64,000 nt of DNA from Haemonchus contortus (lineage: Eukaryota; Nematoda; Chromadorea; Rhabditida; Trichostrongylidae). The notes under the pieces are model-generated. The model made no database searches, was not told where the DNA came from, and was given only the letters and a program-made list of their open reading frames with translations. Position numbers and translations under genes: made by a program. The stretch spans positions 23,232,897-23,296,896 of the forward strand of contig LS997563.1 in NCBI GenBank assembly GCA_000469685.2. The letters run 5' to 3'. Of the stretch, positions 1 through 11,639 are shown piece by piece; the stretch's first letter is position 1; each line of letters opens with the position of its first letter.

Positions 1-227
1 CAACACACAACCACACAACACACACCCACACGACGCACAACACCCAAAACCACACCAACGACACACCACACCACCACCCACACCACAACAACACACACAC
101 ACACCACCACAACACACACACACACACACACAACACACAACGACACCACACCACACACCACACCACACAACGACACACACAACCAACACACACACACACA
201 CAACACACACCACACACACACACACAC

Positions 228-319
<92 letters not shown>

Positions 320-372
320 AAACACACCGACACACCAACAGACACACTTAGCGAATTATATAAAGTAGGATA
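1..372. repeat. CA-rich microsatellite with a dispersed-repeat tail
   Basis: Nearly pure CA repeat with scattered imperfections for about 330 bases, followed by GACACACTTAGCGAATTATA and an AAAGTAGGATAT tail. The same CA-rich stretch plus the same tail recurs at about 14375-14465 and 42170-42265, so this is probably the end of a dispersed repeat element and not an isolated microsatellite. The window starts inside it. Confidence 0.9.
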
Positions 373-2509
373 TCCAGGGGAACCACTTCCATTCAGAGCC
401 AAGTAAAAGGAATGAGATCTAGAAGATGACTCGCGTACGCCAGCAGACAGACATGACTTCTATCTTCATTGGGACAGCTGGCGCAAACCTACACTGAAAA
501 GATGGCCGTCTAAGCTGGAACATATCAAAAAAATAGATATCTAGGATACACACATACGCTACCTGACAGTATACCATCATGGCCAAGGTAGCAAACCACC
601 CAAAGTGTGTCAGGTGCACGATACTGCGTGTGTGTTTGAAACCCCAGATCAAAGTGTAGAATGTCATAAGGAGTAGAAAAGAGCGAGTGGAGACACTGAT
701 GCTCATGACAAAATATGATGGCATTCGATAAGGACTGGAAAGTAAAGTAAGGTAAGCACAGCAAGAGAGGGACATCTACCAATTCTTATAAACTGAGCAC
801 GCAACATCATTAGTAGTCATACCATTGGAGACGTCTGGCATGTTGTGAAGGTTGAGGTTAAAATGTGATGGAGCACAGAAGAATGTAAGATTATAGTGAC
901 TGTTATGGTCTCTTGAAAGATGATTCGGGTAGAAGCCGCAGAGTTTGTAGCGCGTTTCTTTATGCGAGAGTTTTTTCCACATTAGACATCTCGATTGGGG
1001 TTACACAAGGATTAAGTCTAAAAAAACTCGGACCAGACTGAAAAAAGGCATGTGTCAGCATTTAGGCTGGGTTCAGGCTGAACGTGAAGGGGGTCAAGTT
1101 GTTCTGCTCAGAGGTCGGCGCAGAGTCAATCGTAAATTTTACGAGGAGATAGTCGAAATAATGCAAATTTTCCGATACCTGGAGAATGCAGTCCAGGTTG
1201 TAAAATCTGTCAATCACGCCCGGAGTGAAAAAAAAGTGCTAGAGCCGTGCAATCCATGGTAGCTGCATGCTTACGAACCATTTTTGTAGCGAGATAATGG
1301 AACGCTCGTAATGAGACCCGCGCAAAATTCGATTTAGATTGAGTTGGTGTAGAGATTCAATGGTATCAATGACCTCAGGAACAGGTTACGATTTGTTTGC
1401 CTGCCATCTGTTATTTCGAGGAAGTTGATTTTGTTTAATGCACATTCATATGCTCAATGAAACAGATGTAAATTGGCATAACGAGTGCGTCATTATTGTG
1501 AATTCAGATTACGTTGCTGCTCGCATTACTCATGGTTGTTCTGTACATTCTCGAAATGATATGCAGTGTACGGGCAAACGGAGGAACTGTGAGTTTTTTC
1601 TTCACCGTGGAGACAGCTCACGCTTGAGTTGTTATATTATGGAAATCCATAAACAGAAGCGTCGATGTCTAATAATCTTTCGTGAGCCAAAGAAATCAAA
1701 AAAGCGAACAAGGCTGCAAAGTAGGGCCCTCATCATCATCAGGGTTGTATGGGGATGGCAATAGAGGGGATATGATCGCTGAAATACCAGTCATGTCTTC
1801 GTTCAGCAAGTTATCTCAGACCAATTACTAGGGTAGAAAACTTGAGTCGCTGCACAATTTGCCAAATGCAGTGCATCAACAAACACATTTAAGTCAGATG
1901 ACGAAGGCGGCATAATTGCACTTCTTCATGCTGTAGATGAGATAATGCAGCCTGTCACAACGGTGCAGCGATCGACATACTGCGTAAACGAGTGTCTGAT
2001 TAAGCAAAAAGTTGGTTACCATCAATAACTAACCGATCACTTCTCTTACGTAGAGGACGGGTGTCAGATAAAATGATCAGGCTCCATATGCTTCATAGTT
2101 TGCATGACACCCTCCCCATCTGAGTTGTTGTCTCGAGTTTAAAACCCTTCTTCACCGTGTCAATGTCACTAGTACGGATTCTCTTTCTGATACAAAACTT
2201 GCGGAATCTATCTCACTGTGTTCACTGTCATTGGATTGAAGCTGAAGGTAAATGCGCTAAACGGAATAAACAGCTTTCTCCAATTTTCCCAGCAGGAATA
2301 ACTTGCAGCTTTTGCTTTTACTTGCTTTCAAAATGATAAAAATCAAGTCAAATTTAACAAGTCTCAAGTCCATGAAGAAATTTTGATACGTCTTGTAGGG
2401 GGGGGGGGGGGCTATGGGAAAATAAAATTAGGGCGCGTATTATGATTATCAAGGCAAGTGAACATCTACTGATTCTTCTTTGGATTTATTTTATCTCATT
2501 TATTCGCAG
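373..2509. other. Stretch without a supported gene
   Basis: No convincing splice-bounded exon or repeat was recognised. Plus-strand open frames at 1050-1262 (70 codons) and 1438-1764 (108 codons) have no family resemblance and no good splice context. A run of 12 G sits near 2399-2410. Probably intergenic or intronic. Confidence 0.4.
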
Positions 2510-3255
2510 TTGATGATGAGTACCCCATCGATTGGAACTCTAGACAACATTATGACCAAAATGAGTTCATGGCGCTCAAAGCCCTTAGTTCTTCACCCCG
2601 CGCATTTGAAAGTGGCGATATAATATCCCAATGCTGTCATTGTCTCTCAATGAGGATCCATTAGAATGCTTCTCATGCCAGCAATCAAATAGCTCAGCTG
2701 AACCATAGAAGTCGGCTGTACAATTTATGTATCACGGAAGGCTGTCTGGTATTTACCTAGTACTGAAATGTTTTCCAGACGAGTTCACAGCTACCTACTG
2801 CTGTTGTGATCCAGCCGAAAGAAGAAAAAAAAGAAAAGGAAAAGTCCAAAAGAGAGTCTAAAGATGGCTGGTGAGAGTTTTCTGTCACTAAACGGCCTCT
2901 GAACATGCAAAGTAATCATGCAATGACACTAAAAATACTTTTCTTGAAATTGTTAGGTTGAAGTCTGCTCCTAACCAGAATGAACCAGAGGAAATTCCAT
3001 TCAGTCCCTCTATGCAGTCAGAGAAACTCGTAAGTGGGTACTTTTTTGCCCTCTTGCGAGTGATTCTGCTTCTGTTGTGAAGTGAAAACAAAAGTCATGA
3101 ATGCTGTGACAAGGCGACGGGAGGTAGTCACTAGTGACGCCGCCAATGTCGTTTACAAACTGAACCCTGGATCTATGCTCGCTCAGGCTAATCGAGCCTT
3201 CCATCCTGAATCAGTGCAAAACTTGCGAAGTAGCAGAGGCGAAGATGTTCCCTGA
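2510..3255 (+). CDS. Unrecognised gene, terminal exon cluster
   Basis: I do not recognise this gene. Predicted exons are 2698-2748 (or 2510-2748), 2791-2870, 2957-3029 and about 3124-3255, the last ending in TGA. The reading phases match across each junction: 2748 ends in phase 0; 2870 ends with two bases of a codon completed by the first base of 2957; 3029 ends in phase 0. Splice sites fit consensus (TTCGCAG, GTTCACAG, GTTAG acceptors; CTG/GTATTT, CTG/GTGAGA and CTC/GTAAGT donors). The second exon is lysine/glutamate rich (KEEKKEKEKSKRESKDG), the rest polar, with no membrane segment. Oddity: if the first exon starts at 2510 it carries an in-frame TAG at 2662-2664, so either the exon starts later or the copy is damaged. 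The acceptor of the last exon is weak. Confidence 0.5.
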
Positions 3256-3720
3256 CCTAGCAGTTCCTTTTAATGTACGGGTATCACGAAAAATCACAAT
3301 AAAAGGAATTGGTTGACAAGCTAGTCAAACGGAGAGCAGAGAAAAATCATTCTTTTCATAGTGGGTGAAGCGTTAAAATCTCTGTTACGTGAATTTAACA
3401 TTTCTGGATGAATGAACTGAGATGAACTCTTCTATCGAGAAACCTCATTTCAATAGGTGAATAACCTTCAACACTGCACGGCAATAGAAAACAGCAGCAG
3501 CAGTAAAATTGTTCGGTTAATGCAACCACGAAATATCCGTTCCGATGGATAGCTTGAGTTATCCGATTGCGTTCCTTTTTTATGAGTATTTCAAAAATGA
3601 AGTCCACATGATTCGATCAAGAATTCTGAACAGGTGAAAACGGCAAGTTAAAAAGCGAGTGAAATTTGTAGTATACCAGCTAGGAGGTAAATCACACTAA
3701 AGTTCCTTGAAGGTCAAAAT
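3256..3720. other. Stretch without a supported gene
   Basis: Downstream of the predicted stop. An open plus-strand frame runs from about 3522 into a possible donor near 3633 but lacks a convincing acceptor. Otherwise nothing recognised. Confidence 0.35.
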
Positions 3721-4260
3721 TTAAATCCACAGTTCACGATAATTTTGGCTGATCCAGATTATGAAGAAAAACTGAAGATAAGACAGAAAATAATGAGATG
3801 AAGGCAAAGGATTTGCGTGAATCGCTGTTTCTATAGTGAAAAAAAGGCTCCGAAGAACCTTGAAAAGAGGGCTGGACGAGAAGGAGACCAGAAAAATGAA
3901 GATGAGTGGGGCGTTCGGACGAGCTATACAATGTGTCTGTTAATGCGAATAACAGACTAAATATGCAAAAATTCATTCACTTATAAGCATAAGTAAACAC
4001 AATCCCCTAGTAACAGCAAAATTAGCTCACCTTTTTCAGCTTCTAGGAGCAGGAGATCAAATAAGGGATCACGGCAGCAGAGGATAAAAGAATGGGAGAG
4101 AAACATTGCCTCATCACTCGGCGATCAGGTGATTGTATGTGGGTGCTAGAACGAATAGTTGCAATTTGTATAGTCTCGACACTCGTCTGACGCGACATCG
4201 ATCGAAGGACGGAAAAGCGAGGCTTTTCCATTGAATCATCAGTGAACTGTGCCTTCAAAT
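3721..4260. mobile_element. Inverted-repeat element, CACAGTTCACGATAAT family, copy A
   Basis: Begins CACAGTTCACGATAATTTT and ends with the complement, GTGAACTGTGCCTT, giving short terminal inverted repeats around 540 bases with no coding capacity. The interior matches copies at 8962-9571, 61684-62265 and 63010-63576 (shared text such as GACGAGCTATACAATGTGT and GATCACGGCAGCAG-like blocks). This fits a MITE, a non-autonomous DNA transposon moved by another element's transposase. Target-site duplication not resolved. Confidence 0.75.
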
Positions 4261-4309
4261 ATCTCATAGTTCCATTCACAGAAACGCTCGGCAACATTGG
4301 AAAACAGAT

Positions 4310-4392
4310 TTGAGATTAGCATCCGAAAACACGTCTAGCAGTGTAGTTCTCATTTCAAACGGCCACTTCGACTTGGGATCCTCCCCCTGGTA
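4310..4392 (+). repeat. Fragment of the foldback-element arm
   Basis: Contains ACACGTCTAGCAGT and GGCCACTTCGA followed by TTGGGATC and CCCTGG, as in the right arm of the large inverted repeat at 32557-32914. A weaker relative lies near 40600-40660. It shows that the sequence of that arm is dispersed. Confidence 0.55.
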
Positions 4393-7300
4393 AGCCAATC
4401 CTCAAATGTGTGATGAAGGCGCAGCTGATAGGATTGTGGTCTGGTGGGCCTGACATTGAGGTTCGACCCCTTGGTGCATGCGCTCGTTTTGCTTTTTCAT
4501 GAAATGCTTCCTGAACGCTTGCAAAACGTTTTTGGGCTCAGTATTGGGCGTCTACGGAGCTCCCGCACGATTTAGGAATCCGGGGAATAGTATCTCGATG
4601 AAAGAATTTCATCACCACTACGGACCGGATAGATGAGCCTCTATACCCAGAGCAGTCAAGATGGTGTTTCGAAATCTTTGGCAGCGTCTTGCACTCACGG
4701 TAGGGTGCGGTCGAATGACTTATCTGACCAGCCTTTTTTGGGAGTGGTACGCTCCACGCATTCTAGGAATAGTGTCCGCTCTTTCGAAGCAGTGATATAG
4801 CTTAAGTTTTATTGTTGAAGCAATACTACTGGGCATGAAGCTATAGTTTATCGATTTGTGCGCCACATATGATTATCACTTAATTCTTGAGGTGAACGCC
4901 GTTTCAAGAAGCCCTTTCATAAGGTAGACGTTGTGATGCGGCGGAGCATGACACCACGGCTGTACTCAATATCCTGAATCCACTTACGAATTGCTTGGAG
5001 GTTGTCTCCTATGGGCATTCATTGTTGATTTGAAGCGGCATCCAGTGGAAGTGACTGTAGTGCAATGAGAATTCTATATTATTTACTTTTATGATAACTT
5101 ATTCTTCCAACTTATCCGCTAATCTCCATATGTAGGCAGATCGATCCACTTGACCTGCACCTGAAAGTTACCACTACATATGACATCGTAAGTTGTCGAT
5201 ATTAGATTGAAGCAAAAGCTCATGGCTTCTCGCACTTCTCCTTAATTTCCGTAGATGGCACTCTGTCGTGATGATACGAAATGTGTTTCCATGTACGAAG
5301 AGGTACGTTCTTCTAACACTCGAACGGGAGAAAACTAGGAACTCTTCTAGTAGCGTCATAAGGTTGGAGCTTTTGATCCAGATTACAACGATGGAGGCTA
5401 CATTCCACTTTGGAACCTCTAAAATCTCACAAACGTACAAGGTTTCTCTCGCGAAGTTTTGGATCTATAGTCGCTGCTATCACCGGACGACAATAGAAGG
5501 TCATTGTAATCGTCTTTCACGGACTCAACTTCCTCGCAGTAGATAACGAGAGTTTTCATAGCATCGAAATGTATGGTTGGAAAACTCTTGATTACCTTCC
5601 TTTTCCTGCTGATTAGTGCTTCACGTTATTCTTCATGCTGCAGAAACCCGAGTGCTCTATCAAATGCGATGACGCCACTATCGGTCAGAATATTTCGCTT
5701 GTAACATGTTGAAGAACGTTTGACCCGAAGAATCACTTGGAAATTTCTTCCTCAAAGTCTTTAAAGCCCGGTTTGAGCGATTGCCTAGAATTTCTCTTTT
5801 GATCGAATAAAGCTCCACCTTTATTCCGTCGGTAAGGAGCAAAGCTCCATAGATGCTCAGCGTTGAACGCAAAAATGTTTCACAAGCGTATAGGACGCAT
5901 TTTTGGAAAACCAGAACGAGGTTTTCCAGGTTTCTCTACCCATTCAATGTTTTGTTTCATCAATGTTGAGTTTTCTCACGTGTTCAAGTCTATTCCACTT
6001 TGAGAGTTGGTATGTCTGTTCCGATGTTTGAAGTGAAAGAGCGTTGAAAAAATGACGTGTAGAGATTTTAAACAAGTGCGCTGATAGATGATAGATAGGT
6101 GATCGCAAATGATAGCCGAAACAAGCGCTGACTCAGTTCAGTGAGGATTAAGCACCTTTTGCAAAAACGAAAACGACCACGGGAAGCAAATACTTATTGC
6201 TCACCTGGAGAGGGAGAGCACTGCCACCACGTCACGGTGACCCTTGTAGTCAATGCGGAGGGCAACTGAGCTTATCAACTGGCACTACCTACATATGAAA
6301 ACCTTGAACGCTCACAGCTTTTTTGCTAGACTCATTTTGCAGTTTCAGTTTCCATATTTGTTAATAAATTTCCAAGCTCTATCGATATACCTAGGCCTCT
6401 ATTCGAAGTTCCATTAGAACTTGACCTCCCCTGGTTAGGTGAATGCTATAGTCTCTTTCGCCGAGAATATACTCGAAGCACAGGTAGGGCCGGCTACTCC
6501 TCCTTCTCTACACTCAAGCCCTCAGTGTTGAATGAAGGCGTTGCCACAACTCTCCTCATTACATTCTCTAACTACTTTGAAAAAGCAAGGGATGAGCGCC
6601 GCTGTAAGACAGGTGACCCGATTGGTATTACAAAAAGCAACAATAAACAAGCTTCCAGTACCAGAGAAGGCATAGCACTTTTTTTGCGAGGATAGCGCTT
6701 ACTGGAACAGCTTATTGTTGTCCGTAAAATACCTGGCGTTCACCACGAGCTGCTTGAATTCGTCTTCCTGCTCTTCTCTTTGTTTTCGTCATGGGTCGTC
6801 TCCTTGTTCTTCTTCTTGCTCGTCTTTTCTTCCATGTTTTGCTCTACGTGGTAGCTTCGCTCGGGCCTCGAGCCTTCTCAATAAATAACTGTACCATAGC
6901 CAAAGCCTCTTCCATCTTCACCTAAAGTCACAGTTCACGATTCAAATGGTTTCCGAAACTTCCCGCGTATGACTTCGGGGTATCTAATGATACCACATGT
7001 GCCAATATCAGGTCGAGAAACGTCCTGGTTAGAGCGCAATAAGGGGCCAGGCATTGTATCATGTGAATGCAACACCCACAGTAGACAAGTTTCAACGGCG
7101 TTGTAGAGGCTGCGCAGTTCACAAAAGAACCAGTATAGGGAGTTCAACCAATCTGCCATGATCCATGGCGACAGTGGAAGACAGTTTTGAACAATATTGG
7201 CTCGATATAGTCAGCTTTTTGCGTAGTTGAAACAGTTGAAATCTAGTCAAAATAATCTCTATGCCATTTCCTTCAAGGTATCTCGTAAGACTTCTATTTT

Positions 7301-7419
7301 CACTTCTTTTAGGTAGCCTTTTTTCTCACACATTTGCTTTTCGACTTTGAAAATGTACCCAAAAATTATCGCGAAATGTGCCTTGAAGTAAGGATATGAG
7401 GGCCCATTGCCTAATACAC
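4393..7419. other. Three kilobases without a supported gene
   Basis: No exon with good splice sites, RNA gene or clear repeat boundary was recognised. Open frames at 5174-5440 (minus) and 5268-5546 (plus) overlap each other and match nothing I know. The minus strand between 6500 and 7200 may be further decayed LINE sequence continuing from 7420-8430, but I could not confirm this. Confidence 0.35.
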
Positions 7420-8430
7420 CCTTCCAATACGTGGTCTAGAGCACCGTCGACGGAGAGGATCAAGATCATGATGACATCAGTTGTAATCAGGAAGAGGCAC
7501 CGACTCTCAGCTGATCTTCGGTGTACCCAAACTGTGACGTGTAGGCCTTCGTTAGGCCATGAGCAGTACGTGTAATTGTTTTGTACCGATCAGGGATCCC
7601 TTGATCAGGGAGACGAGGAAACTTTCAGGGGAGCGAAAGAAAGCCATCTCCAAATCGAGGAGGCAAGGAAGCAAGGTCTGCGCCTTTGTAGGGACTACTC
7701 CTTAATTTGCCTGGCTATGGAGACACCATTCGTTTCAAACCGTTCTGGCACGAATCCGAATTGCTCCTCTTAGATCGGGATCCAGTTCTTTGAGTGTCGA
7801 GTCGATTAACCACTCTACAGCTTCATCTGAACGATCAACCTACCACTTCTGTAGGTGGAACACTACGTCGTGTCTCCTGCTCCAGATGGGAACGATAGCG
7901 CTACTTCTCTAGACATCTCGCATCCTTCGTTAAGTAATCACGCGTTTGGGAATAATATGAGCCAACTGAATCGGTCTAACATGTTCCGATAGGCACCAAG
8001 GCAGTTGCTTTCCCAACTGTCATCACAATTACTGCTCGACAAACTTCATCCTCTGTCCAGAGTGCGATGGGGCTAGCGGTCCCCTCCACCGGTACCTGTT
8101 CTCACGGCAGCTTTCTTCGAATGATAGCCACTCAGAGAAATCTTTTCACTTGCGTTTGACATCACATGGCTTCCTCACAATTGCACCATTGCTGTCTTTT
8201 GCAGCCCCCTCCTGATTTCTCAAGTGATGCACATTGGTCAGCCGCAAGATGCTTTTCTACTTCTCAGTGGTTGAGGTTCTTGTGCAAGGCGTAGAGTTCC
8301 TCATTCTTTGCTTTCGCTACAGCAGTCTTGCAACTTTTGTAGGCTACCAGGTCTTCTGAAGCTGACGAACTCTTCCAGCATTTGTAAACACCTTTCTTGA
8401 ATTTATGGCTTTGGCGTGATCCCTGACGTA
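7420..8430 (-). pseudogene. Decayed LINE: linker and N-terminal reverse transcriptase part
   Basis: Minus-strand remnants in several frames resemble the ORF2 protein of nematode non-LTR retrotransposons. Near 8270-8400 is a lysine-rich segment (AVAKAKNEELYALHKNLN) typical of the region between endonuclease and reverse transcriptase. Near 8180-8260 reads ILRLTNVHHLR, then IVRKP. Around 8070-8130 is a GPLAP motif followed by an E-V segment that precedes the RT domain in this type. Near 7640-7670 is CLLDLEMAF, corresponding to the FLDLEKAYD motif of the RT palm with the aspartate pair damaged. Multiple stops and frameshifts show a dead copy. The clade is not settled; it differs from the RTE-like copy at 35.9 kb. 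Confidence 0.55.
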
Positions 8431-8961
8431 ATTGAAGAAATCCTTTCTCAGGAATTGTAGCCAGGAATGAAGTATTTATATAGTAATAGTAGCAAAAAAG
8501 GAATGAAGGATCGAGGCTGCATGCTGATCTTGTTGAAGGAGAGAGGAAAGTCCTGCGTAAGCCAAGCGAACCTGATAAAAGACAAAATGACGGAGCACGA
8601 TTGGGCAAACACTTTGAGCACAAGTTTCATTTTCAATATAACCTTTGTCCAAATCAGCCTCCCATCAGTCAACCCATTAGTCAACATATGTAACAGAAAG
8701 TGAGGTCCGTAAAGTGGGAATCCGAGCTTTTCAATTAATGTCAAAAAGTAGAAAAAACCCAGAACCAGGGTGCATTATATTCATATCAATTGCGCTAGTA
8801 AAACAGAAAAACTTTGAGAATCGGGGGCCAACTTGCAAAGAAGGAAGGTTTTCAGACTTTGGTTCTCTTTGAACGTTTTCGCACTTTTATCGGGAAAACT
8901 TTCGAATTTTCCGCTCCTGAACTATCCAAACCAGCAAGTACTACTTTAAATTTCCTATCTA
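8431..8961. other. Stretch without a supported gene
   Basis: Overlapping open frames occur on both strands between 8448 and 8744, with no splice context or family resemblance. The minus-strand part next to 8430 may belong to the LINE remnant. Confidence 0.35.
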
Positions 8962-9571
8962 TTTAAAGGCACAGTTCACATTGAGGTCGTGCCTTTAAAT
9001 AAATAGAAGATTGAGAACGTCGATGACCTTCCCGTCTCTCGTTCGATGTCACGTCAGACGGTCAGACGAGTGTTGAGACAACACAGCTTGCAAATATTCG
9101 TTCTGGGACCCACATACAATCAGATGATAACCAAGGGATGAGGCGACGTTTTTCTCCCATTCTTTCTTCCTCTGTTATACTTTTTGCTACCTTTTGCTAC
9201 CGCGATCCCTTATTTAATTTCCTACTCCTTGAGGATGAAAAAGGTGAGCAACTTTTGCTGTTGCTAGGGTTTTTTGTTTTCTTATGCTCATAAGTGGATG
9301 AATTTCCGCTTACATTGTCTTTTATCCGCACCAGGACCCACACGTACGCAATGAGACATATTGTGTAGCTCGTCCAAACGCCCTACTCTTCTTCATTTTT
9401 TAAACTCATTCTCGTCCATCCCAGGTTGTTTAACAGGTTTTTGAAGCCTTTTCCAGTTTATAAACACCGGTCCACGCAATTTCTCCACCTTCATCGCACT
9501 ATTTTCCATTTTATCTTCCATTTTTCATCATGATCTGGATTACTCAAAATTATCGTGAACTGTGCCTTCAA
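8962..9571. mobile_element. Inverted-repeat element, CACAGTTCACGATAAT family, copy B
   Basis: Starts TTTAAAGGCACAGTTCAC and ends with TATCGTGAACTGTGCCTTCA, about 610 bases and non-coding, in the opposite internal orientation to copy A. A small hairpin (8963-9000) lies at its left end, where AAAGGCAC is followed about 20 bases later by GTGCCTTT, as if the terminus had been duplicated in inverted form. Confidence 0.75.
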
Positions 9572-10556
9572 GTGTCCTGCTAAAAAGAAGAGCAGAGGAA
9601 TAATGCAAAACAAACCCTTTAACAATACCGCTCTCGATTCGGTGATTCTATGATGCTCTTATTGGAACTTCCGCGCCGCACAGAATCGGTGAAATTTCAG
9701 CTCAGTAAACGTTTAGGCCCATCCTAGCTTGATTGAGCATGATGAACCGCTGAACCTCACCACGTTGATCGCATAGCTACCGATATTACGTTTGAACGAC
9801 CGCGCAGTGGTAGCCCAACGACGCGTTTTCTTACTAAATGAATTGATTTTCAAAGGTGAGGGAGGAATAGAAGAGAGGATGAAATAGTATTTCTGCAACA
9901 AGAGAAGCTCCGAGGCATACACAACCTCGACACCTCATCACTGGAGTCGCTTTCAAGGCGTTCAAAATGATCATCCATGTTCTGCACAGTTGACCACAAC
10001 TCTTTTCATATGCAGTAGCATCCCAGATGTATCACGTCCTTCTCGGAAACGGTACTGCAGCGAAAGGGCCTTCCCCCAGCCTCGGAAAATGCGTTATTGA
10101 AAAGTGTCATGTTTTGATTATGTTCGAGTATACGTCATACCACACATAGCAATGAGAAGAGAGCCTTGCCATTGGCGAAGTGATCACACATTACCTGGAT
10201 CCGTAGTACAGAACTGTAACGTATGTGCTACATACATAATCTGTTTGATCAAGAGATTTCGATTTGCACACAAATATACACAGTAAAAGGCAATGGTACG
10301 GGACCAGATTTTTGCCGAGCGAGCGCACTAAAGGTTTCAAAGGAGTAGGTGGCCGTCTTGATCATTTATATTGAAAATCTTTGCGAGGGCTACTAACCCG
10401 AAATTCAAATGAGGCATTGCGGCGTTAATTATAGACCGGTGAATAAGTACCTCATACAACTTTCAGTATTACTCTCACTTCATCTTTGATACACTATTCA
10501 TTTCTTACGACCACATTTCGCAAACATAGCAACATATAAACAGCTTTCTCCTTCAG
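9572..10556. other. Stretch without a supported gene
   Basis: Probably intron or intergenic sequence upstream of the exon at 10557. No repeat boundary or coding signal recognised. Confidence 0.35.
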
Positions 10557-10668
10557 CCGACACAATTCAAATCGCCATTTGCCCTCAAAGGTGAAACAGC
10601 TAGAACTTGATGTAAAAGGATACGGCAAAGAAAAAGCCGGCAAGGATTTACCGAAAGGAGAGATGGAG
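10557..10668 (+). CDS. Unrecognised internal exon
   Basis: A 112-base exon bounded by a strong acceptor (CTTTCTCCTTCAG) and a GAG/GTAGTC donor. Only one frame is open; it needs two bases from an earlier exon and ends in phase 0, giving a lysine-rich 37-residue segment containing KGYGKEKAGKDLPKGEME. The other frames contain stops. Neighbouring exons were not found with confidence; it may belong to the 2.5 kb cluster or to the genes at 16-19 kb, all on the same strand. No function assigned. Confidence 0.45.
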
Positions 10669-11639
10669 GTAGTCACTGGTTATACCACTTCCTTCGTAAA
10701 CTTCGTTGTGCTTCAGACAAGATAAGATGAATAATTATTTACACTCAGAAGTCGAGCACTTCAATCAAAAATTTCTGATTGTCACATGCATCTGTTTGGC
10801 ACAATTTCAAAGGAAACTAGACGCCTGCAAAACAGTTTGCATTTAATAGATGACATGGTTAAACCAGCAACAATATGAATATGAGCATGATATACAATTT
10901 ATTTACAAGCTTCTGTACATCCAGCCCTTCTGTATAGGACTCCTGCTCTCGGCCTGGAATCACATCTTCTGTTTTCACGCAAGACGTAGAATTTGATGGG
11001 GTACATGCGTTTGGGTAGAAACACGATGACAACAAGTGATAGCAACCCATAGGCGAGGTGACAAGGAAGCTCAGAAAACAAGACTTTTAGACAGCTGCGC
11101 CTTTCGCATTACATATTGGAATTTCAATTACTCGGCAGGCGATACGGTATGTGAAGGTGTCATAGACAATTAGTACAAGAAGTGAAGTCGACTGGTATGG
11201 AATGATAAGAACATATGAGAAGTGAAAACTACTAGGTCTCTCAAGTCAACTCTGGTGATAGCGAAATCTGTCATTTCAGTGACGTTGGTCGGTATAGTAG
11301 ATAGTTGGTGGTATACTATACCAACCACTGACAAGAGTTGATAGAGCTCACAATGCATATTGCCACTGGAACCTTGCTACTTCGGTGTGAGATAAGGGTG
11401 TGACGGAGTCGTTGACTAAGAAAATTGAATTAGATTCAGAATTAGATTAAAAAAATAATAGCAGCTGTTTAGGTTGAAAAGAAGCGTCGCAATACATTCA
11501 TGAGCATCCCGGTTTCCATCCATTTGCTATTTTCACTCAAGCTTTAACATTTTAATATTACAAAATGGCATGGTAGCATAAGAGTGTTGTACTGTGATCG
11601 ATTAGTCCTGCGTTAAAGACCGAGGTCAATACAATTTTT
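10669..11639. other. Stretch without a supported gene
   Basis: Two overlapping minus-strand frames (10859-11050 and 10899-11081) contain a hydrophobic run, and another lies at 11170-11358, but splice sites are not convincing and the frames compete with each other. A decayed minus-strand gene is possible but unproven. Confidence 0.3.

Noticed and set aside
1..372. CA-rich start of the window as a telomere or centromere repeat
   Set aside because: Nematode telomeres are TTAGGC repeats; this is a CA dinucleotide repeat with a known dispersed-repeat tail.
2399..2410. Run of G as a G-quadruplex-like element
   Set aside because: A single homopolymer without the spaced G tracts that would support it; may also be a sequencing-prone site.
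4420..4485. tRNA-like B box (GAGGTTCGACCCC)
   Set aside because: No acceptor or anticodon stem could be formed with the upstream sequence.
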